Shown one piece after another: positions 1 to 7,660 of a DNA stretch of 8,786 nt. Under the pieces are notes generated by a model. It did no database searches. It saw only the letters and a program-made list of their open reading frames with translations, and was not told the origin of the DNA. The position numbers and the translations under genes are program-made. Location of the stretch: assembly GCA_903881065.1 (NCBI GenBank), contig CAIRRW010000009.1:1-8786 (forward strand), given 5' to 3'. This stretch comes from an uncultured Bacteroidota bacterium (GTDB lineage: Bacteria; Bacteroidota; Bacteroidia; 2-12-FULL-35-15). The first letter of the stretch is position 1, and the number at the start of each line of letters is the position of its first letter.

Positions 1-2615
1 CAAAAAGCTTTTTTATTCGACCGTCCCACTCTGCCGCGCATCTGGTGCAAGTCGCTCAAACCGAACATCTGCGCATTGTTTATAATAATAGTATTTGCAT
101 TCGAAATATCCAACCCCGACTCAATGATAGTGGTAGCAACCAGTACATCATATTCACCTTCCACAAAGTCAACCATTATTTTTTCCAGCTGATGCCCTTC
201 CAGCTGTCCATGACCAATAGCTACGCGCACATCAGGGCACAGTCGCGAAATCATTCCTGCTATTTCCATAATATTCTGCACACGATTATGCACAAAAAAT
301 ACTTGTCCGCCACGCGAAACCTCAAATGAAACTGCATCTCTTATTATTTCTTCACTGAACGTGTGCAGCTCTGTCTGCACAGGATAGCGGTTTGGCGGCG
401 GAGTATTTATTACTGATAAATCTCTTGCGCCCATCATCGAGAATTGCAGTGTTCGCGGAATCGGAGTAGCAGTTAGCGTAAGCGTATCCACATTTGTTTT
501 AATTGTTTTTAGTTTGTCTTTTACACCTACGCCAAACTTCTGTTCTTCATCAATAATTATCAATCCCAAATCTTTAAACTTAACTCCTTTTCCAACAATG
601 CCGTGCGTTCCAATTAAAATATCCACAGTTCCTTTCTCCACTTTATCCAGTGTTTCCTTTTGCTGCTTCGCCGATTTATATCTGTTGATATAATCAACTG
701 TGCAGGGCAAATCCTTCAATCTTTCTTTAAAAGTTTTATAATGCTGCAATGCGAGAATGGTAGTAGGCACAAGCACTGCAACCTGTTTGCTGTCGCATAC
801 CGCTTTAAAAGCTGCACGAATAGCAACTTCTGTTTTCCCGAAACCGACATCGCCGCAAACAAGCCTGTCCATAGGCCATTCACTCTCCATATCTTTTTTT
901 ACATCAGCCGTTGATTTTATTTGATCCGGCGTATCTTCATAAATAAAAGATGCTTCCAATTCATTCTGCAAATAGGTATCCGGGCTGAATTGAAAGCCTT
1001 TTAACGCTTTTCGTTTGGCATATAATTGAATTAAATCGTAAGCAATTTCCTTTACTTTCTTCTTCGTTTTCTGTTTGAGTACAGCCCAGTTAGTCGACCC
1101 GATTTTATTTATCTTCGGCACTGCGCCTTCCTTTCCGGAGTATTTCGCAATCCGGTGCAACGATTGAATGCTGATATTTACAACATCATTATCCTTATAA
1201 ACAAGCCGAATTGTTTCCTGCTGTTTTCCGTTAACAACAATTGTTTCCAATCCTCCATATCTGCCAACCCCATAATCAATATGCGTTATATAATCACCCG
1301 GATTCAAGCCTTTCAGCTCTTTTAAAGTAAGCGCTTCATTCTTTTTATTGAAACTGCTTTTTAATCTGAAGCGATGATAGCGATCAAATATCTGATGGTC
1401 AGTATAACAGGCAATAGTTAATTCATTATCTATAAATCCCTCATGAATAGAGAGAAGTATAGGAGCAAACAATTCATGTTCTCCTTCCTTAGCTGGCGAA
1501 ATATCCTCAAATATTTTATAAAGCCGTTCAATCTGTTTCGAGGTATCCGAAAAAATAATATTCGCAAATCCATTGCGTGTATTACCTTTCAGATTATCCT
1601 TCAAATAACTAAAGTTTTTATTGAAGCTTGACTGTGGAGAAAAATTATAACTTATAGTTTTAGTTGGAGTCAATGAAAAATGATTGCCGAACTCAACAAC
1701 AGGAAATCCTAAAACCTGCTTTGTAAAACTATCTTTATCAATATATAATTCTGCCGGTTCCAGTTGCGCAATTACTGAATCAAGCTTATTATAGGATGTT
1801 TCCGCCTGAATAAATGCTTTTTCAATCCGGTCAATAGTCAACTGGAAATGTTTAAACCATAACACAGAACTCTCAGGAATAAACTCTAAAAAAGTCTGTC
1901 TGCTTTCCTGCAATAACTTTGTCTGTACATTCGGAATGATAGAGCAATAGGTTAACTTCTGAATTGATAACTGCGAAACAGAATCAAAACTTCTTATGGA
2001 ATCCACTTCATTCCCAAGAAATTCAACCCGATACGGATTGTCATTCGAGAAAGAAAATATATCCACAATTCCACCCCTAACAGAAAACTGACCAGGTTCA
2101 ACCACATAATCAACTCGGTCAAATCCATATTCTAATAAAACTTCAATAATAAAATCTATCGAAATCTTTTCACCCTGTTTTAATGATAAGGTATTTTTAG
2201 AGAGATGAGATTTTGTAACTACCTTTTCTGTTAACGCCTCGGGATAAGTAACAATGCAAATATATTTTTTACCTGTGTTTATTTTATTTAATACTTCAGC
2301 ACGAAGTAAAATGTTTGCATTGTCTATGTCTTCGTGTTCATAAGGCATACGATACGAAGCTGGAAAAAACAAAACATTTTCTTCTCCTATAATATTCTCT
2401 AAGTCATTCAGAAAATAAGCTGCTTCTTCTTTATCGGCAAGTACAAGTAAATTTGTTTTGTGAATATGCTGAAACGCAGCAGCAGCAATAAATGAAGCGC
2501 CGGATCCTATTACTCCTTTTAATTGAATACGCGTAGCATCCTCTTTCAATTCCTCTGTTAGCAGAGTATTGTTAGATGAATCACCATACTTACGTAAAAT
2601 ATCTTCTTTCGTCAC
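1..2615 (-). CDS. mfd: Transcription-repair coupling factor Mfd (3' end cut by window edge)
   Basis: Mfd is a DNA translocase that removes RNA polymerase stalled at lesions and recruits UvrA for strand-specific nucleotide excision repair in the cytoplasm. The first 871 codons are present. Visible parts in order: a UvrB-like N-terminal module with a degenerate nucleotide-binding loop (about residues 33-40) and the signature EPGQFSVRGGIVDIF (173-187); the CarD-like RNA-polymerase-interaction domain around GDYITHIDYGVGRYGG (starting at 440); the RecG-like translocase with Walker A GDVGFGKT (588-595), DEEQ box (689-692), TATPIPRT (about 714-721) and motif VI QMRGRVGR (858-865). By comparison with E. 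coli Mfd, roughly 240 C-terminal residues are missing, namely the end of the second helicase lobe and the UvrA-masking domain D7. The start is GTG at 2615: an in-frame TAA lies directly upstream (2616-2618), and the next in-frame ATG is codon 90, inside the conserved module. No Shine-Dalgarno is seen. The identification is firm. Confidence 0.97.
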   Translation of the reverse strand, partial: MTKEDILRKYGDSSNNTLLTEELKEDATRIQLKGVIGSGASFIAAAAFQHIHKTNLLVLADKEEAAYFLNDLENIIGEENVLFFPASYRMPYEHEDIDNANILLRAEVLNKINTGKKYICIVTYPEALTEKVVTKSHLSKNTLSLKQGEKISIDFIIEVLLEYGFDRVDYVVEPGQFSVRGGIVDIFSFSNDNPYRVEFLGNEVDSIRSFDSVSQLSIQKLTYCSIIPNVQTKLLQESRQTFLEFIPESSVLWFKHFQLTIDRIEKAFIQAETSYNKLDSVIAQLEPAELYIDKDSFTKQVLGFPVVEFGNHFSLTPTKTISYNFSPQSSFNKNFSYLKDNLKGNTRNGFANIIFSDTSKQIERLYKIFEDISPAKEGEHELFAPILLSIHEGFIDNELTIACYTDHQIFDRYHRFRLKSSFNKKNEALTLKELKGLNPGDYITHIDYGVGRYGGLETIVVNGKQQETIRLVYKDNDVVNISIQSLHRIAKYSGKEGAVPKINKIGSTNWAVLKQKTKKKVKEIAYDLIQLYAKRKALKGFQFSPDTYLQNELEASFIYEDTPDQIKSTADVKKDMESEWPMDRLVCGDVGFGKTEVAIRAAFKAVCDSKQVAVLVPTTILALQHYKTFKERLKDLPCTVDYINRYKSAKQQKETLDKVEKGTVDILIGTHGIVGKGVKFKDLGLIIIDEEQKFGVGVKDKLKTIKTNVDTLTLTATPIPRTLQFSMMGARDLSVINTPPPNRYPVQTELHTFSEEIIRDAVSFEVSRGGQVFFVHNRVQNIMEIAGMISRLCPDVRVAIGHGQLEGHQLEKIMVDFVEGEYDVLVATTIIESGLDISNANTIIINNAQMFGLSDLHQMRGRVGRSNKKAF

Positions 2616-2632
2616 TTATCCAAAAAGGATGT

Positions 2633-2640
2633 CAAAAGTA
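2633..2640 (-). promoter_or_regulatory. Candidate -7 element of the mfd promoter
   Basis: On the minus strand this reads TACTTTTG, an exact match to the Bacteroidota -7 consensus TAnnTTTG. It ends 17 nt before the GTG start of mfd, so the leader would be only about ten nucleotides. No TTG was found at the expected -33 distance, which weakens the call. The surrounding bases closely resemble those at 8618-8635, upstream of the lipoprotein gene. Confidence 0.42.
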
Positions 2641-2719
2641 CAATAAAAAGCACTACATTTTCAGGAAGTATTTCGATCTGAAATAAATCCCTTTTAGCCG
2701 TAATTATTCAATTTTATAA

Positions 2720-2727
2720 TACATTTG
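2720..2727 (+). promoter_or_regulatory. Candidate -7 element for the TPR membrane protein
   Basis: TACATTTG matches the Bacteroidota -7 consensus TAnnTTTG and ends 19 nt before the ATG at 2747. This implies a short leader of about 12-14 nt. A clear -33 TTG is absent; the bases around 2692-2696 (TTTTAG) are only a weak approximation. With the element at 2633-2640 it makes the 131-bp gap a compact divergent promoter region. Confidence 0.42.
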
Positions 2728-2746
2728 TTACGTTAATACTAATTGA

Positions 2747-4678
2747 ATGGGCAAATCAGATAAAAAGAAAAACAAGCATACTGAACACAGTAATGCCTCC
2801 AAACCAGTTGCAAGTAACAAGATTCGTTCACTGCCGTTGCTGCTCTGTTTGGGTATTGCATGTCTTACGTTTATTGTTTTTTCACCTTCACTTAAATGTG
2901 ATTTTGCCGGTCAATGGGATGATAAAGAATATGTAACCGAAAATTCGATGGTTATCAACAACCATATACCTGTCAAAGAAATTTTCCACACGCCGGTTTC
3001 CCTAAATTATCATCCACTCACTATGCTTACATTGGCATATAATTACCAATCTGCCAAATTGAATCCTTACGTGTACCATCTTTGGAACGTATGGTTACAT
3101 GTATTAAATACTATCCTGGTTTTTGTATTTATTTTTCTTCTTACCAAGCGCAATCTATTGATGGCTTTTATCATTTCACTCTTTTTCGGCATTCATCCAA
3201 TGCACGTCGAATCGGTTACCTGGATTAGCGAACGTAAAGATGTTCTGTATGTATTCTTCTTTTTAGCAGGACTCATTTCGTACCTGAAATATCTGGAACA
3301 AAAAAAATTGATGTGGTACGTTATTACCTTGGCTTTGTTTGTCCTCTCCTGCTTGTCAAAGGCTATGGCTGTGGTTTTCCCGATAATATTAATGCTGATA
3401 GATTATTTAATATCAACTTCTGAAACACAAATTCCTGTTTGGAAAAGGAAATCAAACTTGAATAAAATTCCATTCTTTATAGTGTCTCTTGGGTTTGGTA
3501 TGGCAGCATATAAAATTCAGCAAAGCGGAATGATAATGCAGGCAATGACCTTATTCAGCACATTTGACCGTATTAAGTTTGCATCCTATGGGGCAATCAT
3601 GTATATAGTTAAAATGATTATTCCATTTCATTTATCTGCATTTTACGCTTACCCTATTTATAATACACATCAACTTCCTGCCATTATTTATCTTTCTCCT
3701 TTTATACTATTGACGATAATTGTGCTTATTTATTTCTTTCTCAAAAAGGAAAAAGCAATCATCTTTGGAAGTCTTTTCTATTTCGTATCAGTGGCGTTGG
3801 TATTACAGTTTATTTCGGTTGGCAATGTAATAATGGCTGATAGATACAGCTATCTTTCATACATTGGTTTGCTCTTTATTTGTGCACATATTATTAATTT
3901 ATCCTTTCAGAAGAACAGTAAATTATTTTCATTGAAATATGTATTTATCGGAATAATAATCATTGGCACAATTGTATTTAGTTTCCAAACATATTCCCAA
4001 ACAAAAGTGTGGAATAACCCGGAAACATTATGGACTAATGCAATTAATCTGTACCCCGATAATTGTTACACAGGATATATCAACAGAGGAATAGTTTACG
4101 AAAAGAGGGGGCAAAATGATTTGGCTTTATCCGACTTCTCTAAATCATTAGAAATTAACTCTGGCAATGCAACTGCATATCTCGACAGGGGCGCAATATA
4201 TTCGAATATTGGAAAAGACTCATTGGCATTACAGGATTTTAATACCTCAATAAAGATAGACCCTGCAAAAGCAGAAGTTTATTATAATCGTGGAAGGATA
4301 CTTGCGAAGTTTGGAAAGGATAGTGTGGCAATTCAGGATTATAATAAAGCCATTGAGCTGAACCCAAATTATTCTTTGGCATATATGAATAGAGGAATCG
4401 TTTATTTTAATCGTCAACAAAATGATTTAGCTTTAACGAACTATAACAAGGCTATTGAAACGAATCCTGAGCTGGATATTCCTTATTATAACAGAGGAAT
4501 AATGATGTTTAATCGTCAGCAATATAATTTAGCTTTGGCTAATTTTAGTAAAGCCATTGCGTTAAATGCAACCGTTCCTCAATACTGGCAATATCTTTCG
4601 ATAACAGAAAGAACTCTTGGCAACAATACGCAGGCTGCAGCAGACTCTATCAAGGCGCAACAATTACAAATCAGATAA
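2747..4678 (+). CDS. TMTC-like GT-C glycosyltransferase-type membrane protein with C-terminal TPR repeats
   Basis: This 643-residue protein has a Lys-rich, probably cytoplasmic N-terminus (residues 1-27), about 11-12 hydrophobic segments between residues 30 and 414, and a hydrophilic C-terminal TPR array (about 441-643). The membrane part carries marks of the TMTC/DUF1736 branch of the GT-C superfamily: an acidic WDD motif (57-59) in the first loop after TM1, NYHPLT (87-92), HLWNVWLHVLN (111-121), FGIHPMHVESVTWISERKD (147-165) and MADRYSYLSYIG (363-374). Known TMTC proteins transfer mannose from a lipid-linked donor to proteins in the ER lumen; a periplasmic sugar transfer is the analogous inference here, and donor and target are unknown. 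Asn/Asp-Arg-Gly anchors of the TPRs lie at 446, 480, 514, 548 and 582, exactly 34 residues apart, and a sixth unit is degenerate. The gene stands alone, divergent from mfd and convergent with the receptor gene. There is no Shine-Dalgarno before the ATG. The fold is well supported; catalytic activity is not shown. Confidence 0.85.
   Translation: MGKSDKKKNKHTEHSNASKPVASNKIRSLPLLLCLGIACLTFIVFSPSLKCDFAGQWDDKEYVTENSMVINNHIPVKEIFHTPVSLNYHPLTMLTLAYNYQSAKLNPYVYHLWNVWLHVLNTILVFVFIFLLTKRNLLMAFIISLFFGIHPMHVESVTWISERKDVLYVFFFLAGLISYLKYLEQKKLMWYVITLALFVLSCLSKAMAVVFPIILMLIDYLISTSETQIPVWKRKSNLNKIPFFIVSLGFGMAAYKIQQSGMIMQAMTLFSTFDRIKFASYGAIMYIVKMIIPFHLSAFYAYPIYNTHQLPAIIYLSPFILLTIIVLIYFFLKKEKAIIFGSLFYFVSVALVLQFISVGNVIMADRYSYLSYIGLLFICAHIINLSFQKNSKLFSLKYVFIGIIIIGTIVFSFQTYSQTKVWNNPETLWTNAINLYPDNCYTGYINRGIVYEKRGQNDLALSDFSKSLEINSGNATAYLDRGAIYSNIGKDSLALQDFNTSIKIDPAKAEVYYNRGRILAKFGKDSVAIQDYNKAIELNPNYSLAYMNRGIVYFNRQQNDLALTNYNKAIETNPELDIPYYNRGIMMFNRQQYNLALANFSKAIALNATVPQYWQYLSITERTLGNNTQAAADSIKAQQLQIR
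4406..4536 (+). repeat. Near-identical DNA repeat between adjacent TPR units
   Basis: Bases 4406-4434 and 4508-4536 match at 26 of 29 positions and start exactly 102 bp (34 codons) apart, at the same place in the fourth and fifth TPR units. Both encode FNRQQ..LAL-type helices. This similarity extends to synonymous positions, which suggests a fairly recent in-frame duplication of one TPR unit rather than old repeats kept alike by selection. Confidence 0.7.
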
Positions 4679-4720
4679 GAATTTTTTTGGAATATTATTC
4701 TTCGGAATTAATTCACACTA

Positions 4721-7627
4721 TTATTTGTCTGCTTTCTTTTCAGGTGCTTTAAATTTCCTGAAGTTATAGGTAAGAGTAAGCATATAATATTGAGTTAATA
4801 CTTTGGTATTATCATCCTCAATGTAAGTATCAGCAACGCTTCTGGTGATGCTTGAATTCTGTTTGAGTGCATCAAAGACAGATGCTTTAATTTCAAGCGA
4901 TTTATTTTTCAACAACTTATATGCAAGCGAAACGTTCAGCAATTCATATGGTTTATCAAGAGTAGAAGATAATCCAGAATAAAATGTATGAGTAAGTTTA
5001 GTATTAAAAACTAACCGTTTCCAGAGTATCCAGTTGAATTTTAAAGTAGCAGTATGGTAAAAATAAGAACTGTTGGATTGCGTCTGTAATGTATTATTTG
5101 CTATGCTGTAATTGGCATTGTAACCAATATTAAAATCAACATTCTCACTTATATTACTGCTTAAACCGGTTCCTGCACTGTATAATTCGTTATTGGTCTG
5201 ATTGTTTTCCCCATTAACAAGAGATGGTGTATGTGTGTATGAGGCAGAAGCATTAAAGTTAAGATTGCATTTTATTTTGAGTATAGGCAAGGCATACGTC
5301 ATAAATCCTTTTGCATTATAAAACCCTTGCAAATTAACAGGTTTTGAAAATTGGCTTCCTTTATTTATTCGATAATTATTTACCACTGTGTCGCGAGAAG
5401 GCAGCAGTATTGAATTGCCTAAATAATCCATTGCATAATTTCCGTACAAGAAGAAAAATAAACCAGTTGCTTTTTGTGTATTTGTTTTTCCATAACGAAC
5501 AATTACGGTATGTTCAAAATCCTGTTTCAAATCAGGATTACCGGTAGTGAGTAAAAGCGGATTGCTATTATTTATTACGTTCTGCAATTGCGTTATAGAA
5601 GGTGTATTGGTGGAAGTACGATATATAATCCGCAGATTAGTTCCTTTATCAAATTTATAATTGAACATTGCCTGCGGTAATATATTGAAGAATGTTTTAT
5701 CAGCTGAAAATGCAACTGGATAATCCTGACTTCCTGCGAGAGTAGCATATTGAGCATTAATTGTTGCCATTAACATAAACTTCTTCCTGTTAATATTATA
5801 ACCAACTCCTGCTTTATTAGTAATGGAAATGCTCTTGAATTTATTGCTCAAAGCAGTATCCAAAAAATTATAGCTATCACTTCCAAAGTTGAAATTATTC
5901 GTTTCCTTATCAGTGATATTATACGAATAGGAAGGAGAATACGTAAACATTAATCTGCTGAAACTATCAAGCGGTTCAGTATATACTAAACCTGTAGAAA
6001 GCTTATATCCATTGGCATGCAGAGTTGAATACTGATTAGTGGATGGATAGATCCGTGCCGTATCATTTACATAATATTGATTGGTTGAATTCAATGTGTT
6101 ATTTCCAAGCATATCATTAACATTCGTTCCAACATTCCACGAAATAGTTCGCCCACGCTTAGCAAACTTGTGCTGAAATAAGATGTTATTATCCAACGTA
6201 TAACCAGATAGGAATGTATTGTTAGTATTATATGTCTGGCTTACCGGTGTGTTTTCTCCAAGGAATAAATTACTCCCAATTACAGAAGAATAGGTATGAT
6301 TATTTTGGTAATTAAATTTAGGCGTGATGATAAACGAATTCATCGAATCTACCTTCCATTCCAATCTAACTGTGGCTCGGTGGTTGTAATTTCTATTTCG
6401 TGTTGAGTCTGCTTCCTGATAATACAATCCACTATCCTTGGCTGTTGTATAATGTCGTGTGAGATTGGTTTCATTTAAATTGTCGGTATAATTAAAGAAA
6501 TAGCTTGCAGTTATTTTTACATTTTGCCCCCATTTATCACTATAATTTAATCCAAGAGCTTGTGTGGCAGCAATACCTGATTGCTGTCCTACCAGAAAAT
6601 TGTTAGCTGCTCCGCCGCCAGGACCTCCGCCCATTGGTCCGCCTGCACCACCGAACTGACCTCCTCCTCCGCCAAATCCTCCACGACCACCGCCACCTCC
6701 TCCACCTGAAAGTCCAAGTAAATCCTGTGAAGCAAAATTTTGCTGGTTAACATTATTTGAAAGTTCAAGTACTGAAATTCTTCTATCTCCATTAAAATAA
6801 TTGAGATTGCCACCCACTAGGTAACGACCTTCGGTTGTTTCAAAGCTATTGTCATAAGATCCGTAGCCTGCATATATTTTCCCAAAGAGCCCGTTATTTT
6901 TTCCCTGTCGGGTAATTATATTAATCGTCTTACTTGAATTTCCATCATCAAATCCTGTAAATTGAGATTGGTCGCTTAACTTATCAAACACTTGTATTTT
7001 ATCAATAACCTCAGCAGGCAAGTTTTTTAATGCCATCGTTGGGTCATCTCCAAAGAAAGGTTTCCCATCAACTAATACTTGTTTCACATTTTCACCATGG
7101 GCAGTTACAGCACCATTAGCAGAAGTAATTCCTGGCATTTTTGTTACCAAATCTTCCGCATTCGCATCAGGATGTGTTTTATATCCGTTGGCATTATATG
7201 CAACTGTATCGCCACTTTGCTCTACCCGCTTTTCAACACCGACTATAGTAACTTCCTTCAAGCCAGTAGAAGAAGAAGTAAGCTTTATTATTCCGATAAT
7301 TTTTGCCGGTTGATTTGCATTGAGTGAAAAACTTTCTGTTCGATAGGTTTGGTAACCAAGCAATGAAAACTTTAATATGTAAGTTCCCAAAGGAAGCGAT
7401 TCTATTTTAAAATTACCTTGCTCATCCGACATTCCTCCTCCGGCAAATGAAGTATCGTTTGCGCGTAAAACAGCTACAGCACCATATATTACAGGTTGTT
7501 GCGTTTTTGAATCCTTAATAGTTCCTGAAACGCAACCTGTATTATTTTGCGCAGATATTGTTTCTATTTTGAAGAAACAGATGAGTAATACAAGGAATAC
7601 AATCTTGTAAAAGTATTGAATTTTCAT
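4721..7627 (-). CDS. Outer-membrane beta-barrel receptor with regulatory-like domain, plug and Gly-rich loop
   Basis: This 968-residue exported protein has a Sec signal peptide (about 1-26, ending SAQ) and a carboxypeptidase-regulatory-like beta-sandwich (about 30-117, with SGTIKD and LPLGTYILKFSLLGYQTY). A TonB-receptor-like plug follows (about 123-240, with LVTKMPGI, VLVDGKPFFGDDP and the closing TINIITRQGK), then a long barrel rich in alternating aromatic strands to the final strand YYMLTLTYNF near the C-terminus. The architecture fits the Bacteroidota outer-membrane beta-barrel family (PF14905-like) rather than classical SusC. Such proteins are thought to import or bind substrates at the outer membrane; this one's ligand is unknown. 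A Gly-rich tract at 307-341 interrupts the early barrel between strands near RRISVLEL and ATQALGLNY. It is the second gene of a pair, 33 bp after the lipoprotein stop and without its own visible promoter. The ATG at 7627 directly precedes the signal peptide and has no Shine-Dalgarno. Confidence 0.92.
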   Translation of the reverse strand: MKIQYFYKIVFLVLLICFFKIETISAQNNTGCVSGTIKDSKTQQPVIYGAVAVLRANDTSFAGGGMSDEQGNFKIESLPLGTYILKFSLLGYQTYRTESFSLNANQPAKIIGIIKLTSSSTGLKEVTIVGVEKRVEQSGDTVAYNANGYKTHPDANAEDLVTKMPGITSANGAVTAHGENVKQVLVDGKPFFGDDPTMALKNLPAEVIDKIQVFDKLSDQSQFTGFDDGNSSKTINIITRQGKNNGLFGKIYAGYGSYDNSFETTEGRYLVGGNLNYFNGDRRISVLELSNNVNQQNFASQDLLGLSGGGGGGGRGGFGGGGGQFGGAGGPMGGGPGGGAANNFLVGQQSGIAATQALGLNYSDKWGQNVKITASYFFNYTDNLNETNLTRHYTTAKDSGLYYQEADSTRNRNYNHRATVRLEWKVDSMNSFIITPKFNYQNNHTYSSVIGSNLFLGENTPVSQTYNTNNTFLSGYTLDNNILFQHKFAKRGRTISWNVGTNVNDMLGNNTLNSTNQYYVNDTARIYPSTNQYSTLHANGYKLSTGLVYTEPLDSFSRLMFTYSPSYSYNITDKETNNFNFGSDSYNFLDTALSNKFKSISITNKAGVGYNINRKKFMLMATINAQYATLAGSQDYPVAFSADKTFFNILPQAMFNYKFDKGTNLRIIYRTSTNTPSITQLQNVINNSNPLLLTTGNPDLKQDFEHTVIVRYGKTNTQKATGLFFFLYGNYAMDYLGNSILLPSRDTVVNNYRINKGSQFSKPVNLQGFYNAKGFMTYALPILKIKCNLNFNASASYTHTPSLVNGENNQTNNELYSAGTGLSSNISENVDFNIGYNANYSIANNTLQTQSNSSYFYHTATLKFNWILWKRLVFNTKLTHTFYSGLSSTLDKPYELLNVSLAYKLLKNKSLEIKASVFDALKQNSSITRSVADTYIEDDNTKVLTQYYMLTLTYNFRKFKAPEKKADK
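6605..6709 (-). repeat. GGN-rich low-complexity tract encoding a poly-Gly loop
   Basis: This part of the receptor gene encodes residues 307-341: almost pure Gly with single Arg, Phe, Gln, Pro, Ala and one Met (332), and no His. By strand counting from the plug it falls between barrel strands 3 and 4, where an extracellular loop is expected (inference). Its local composition is far more GC-rich than the surrounding gene, and it creates spurious open frames in other phases. Confidence 0.8.
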
Positions 7628-7660
7628 GGAGGAATATGTGCTATTTCTATCTATTCACCA

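Noticed and set aside
45..1631. Plus-strand open frames of 62-94 codons opposite mfd (45-329, 660-914, 1443-1631)
   Set aside because: They lie antisense to a continuous, strongly conserved Mfd coding frame and have no recognisable domain.
4679..4720. Bidirectional intrinsic terminator between the converging genes
   Set aside because: Only weak AT-rich pairings (AAGAAT with ATTCTT, GAATTAATTC) are present, without a GC-rich stem next to a U-run.
6589..6813. Open frame of 74 codons on the minus strand overlapping the Gly tract of the receptor gene
   Set aside because: It is an out-of-phase reading of GGN repeats, giving Val/Glu-rich low complexity; the receptor frame is clearly the coding one.
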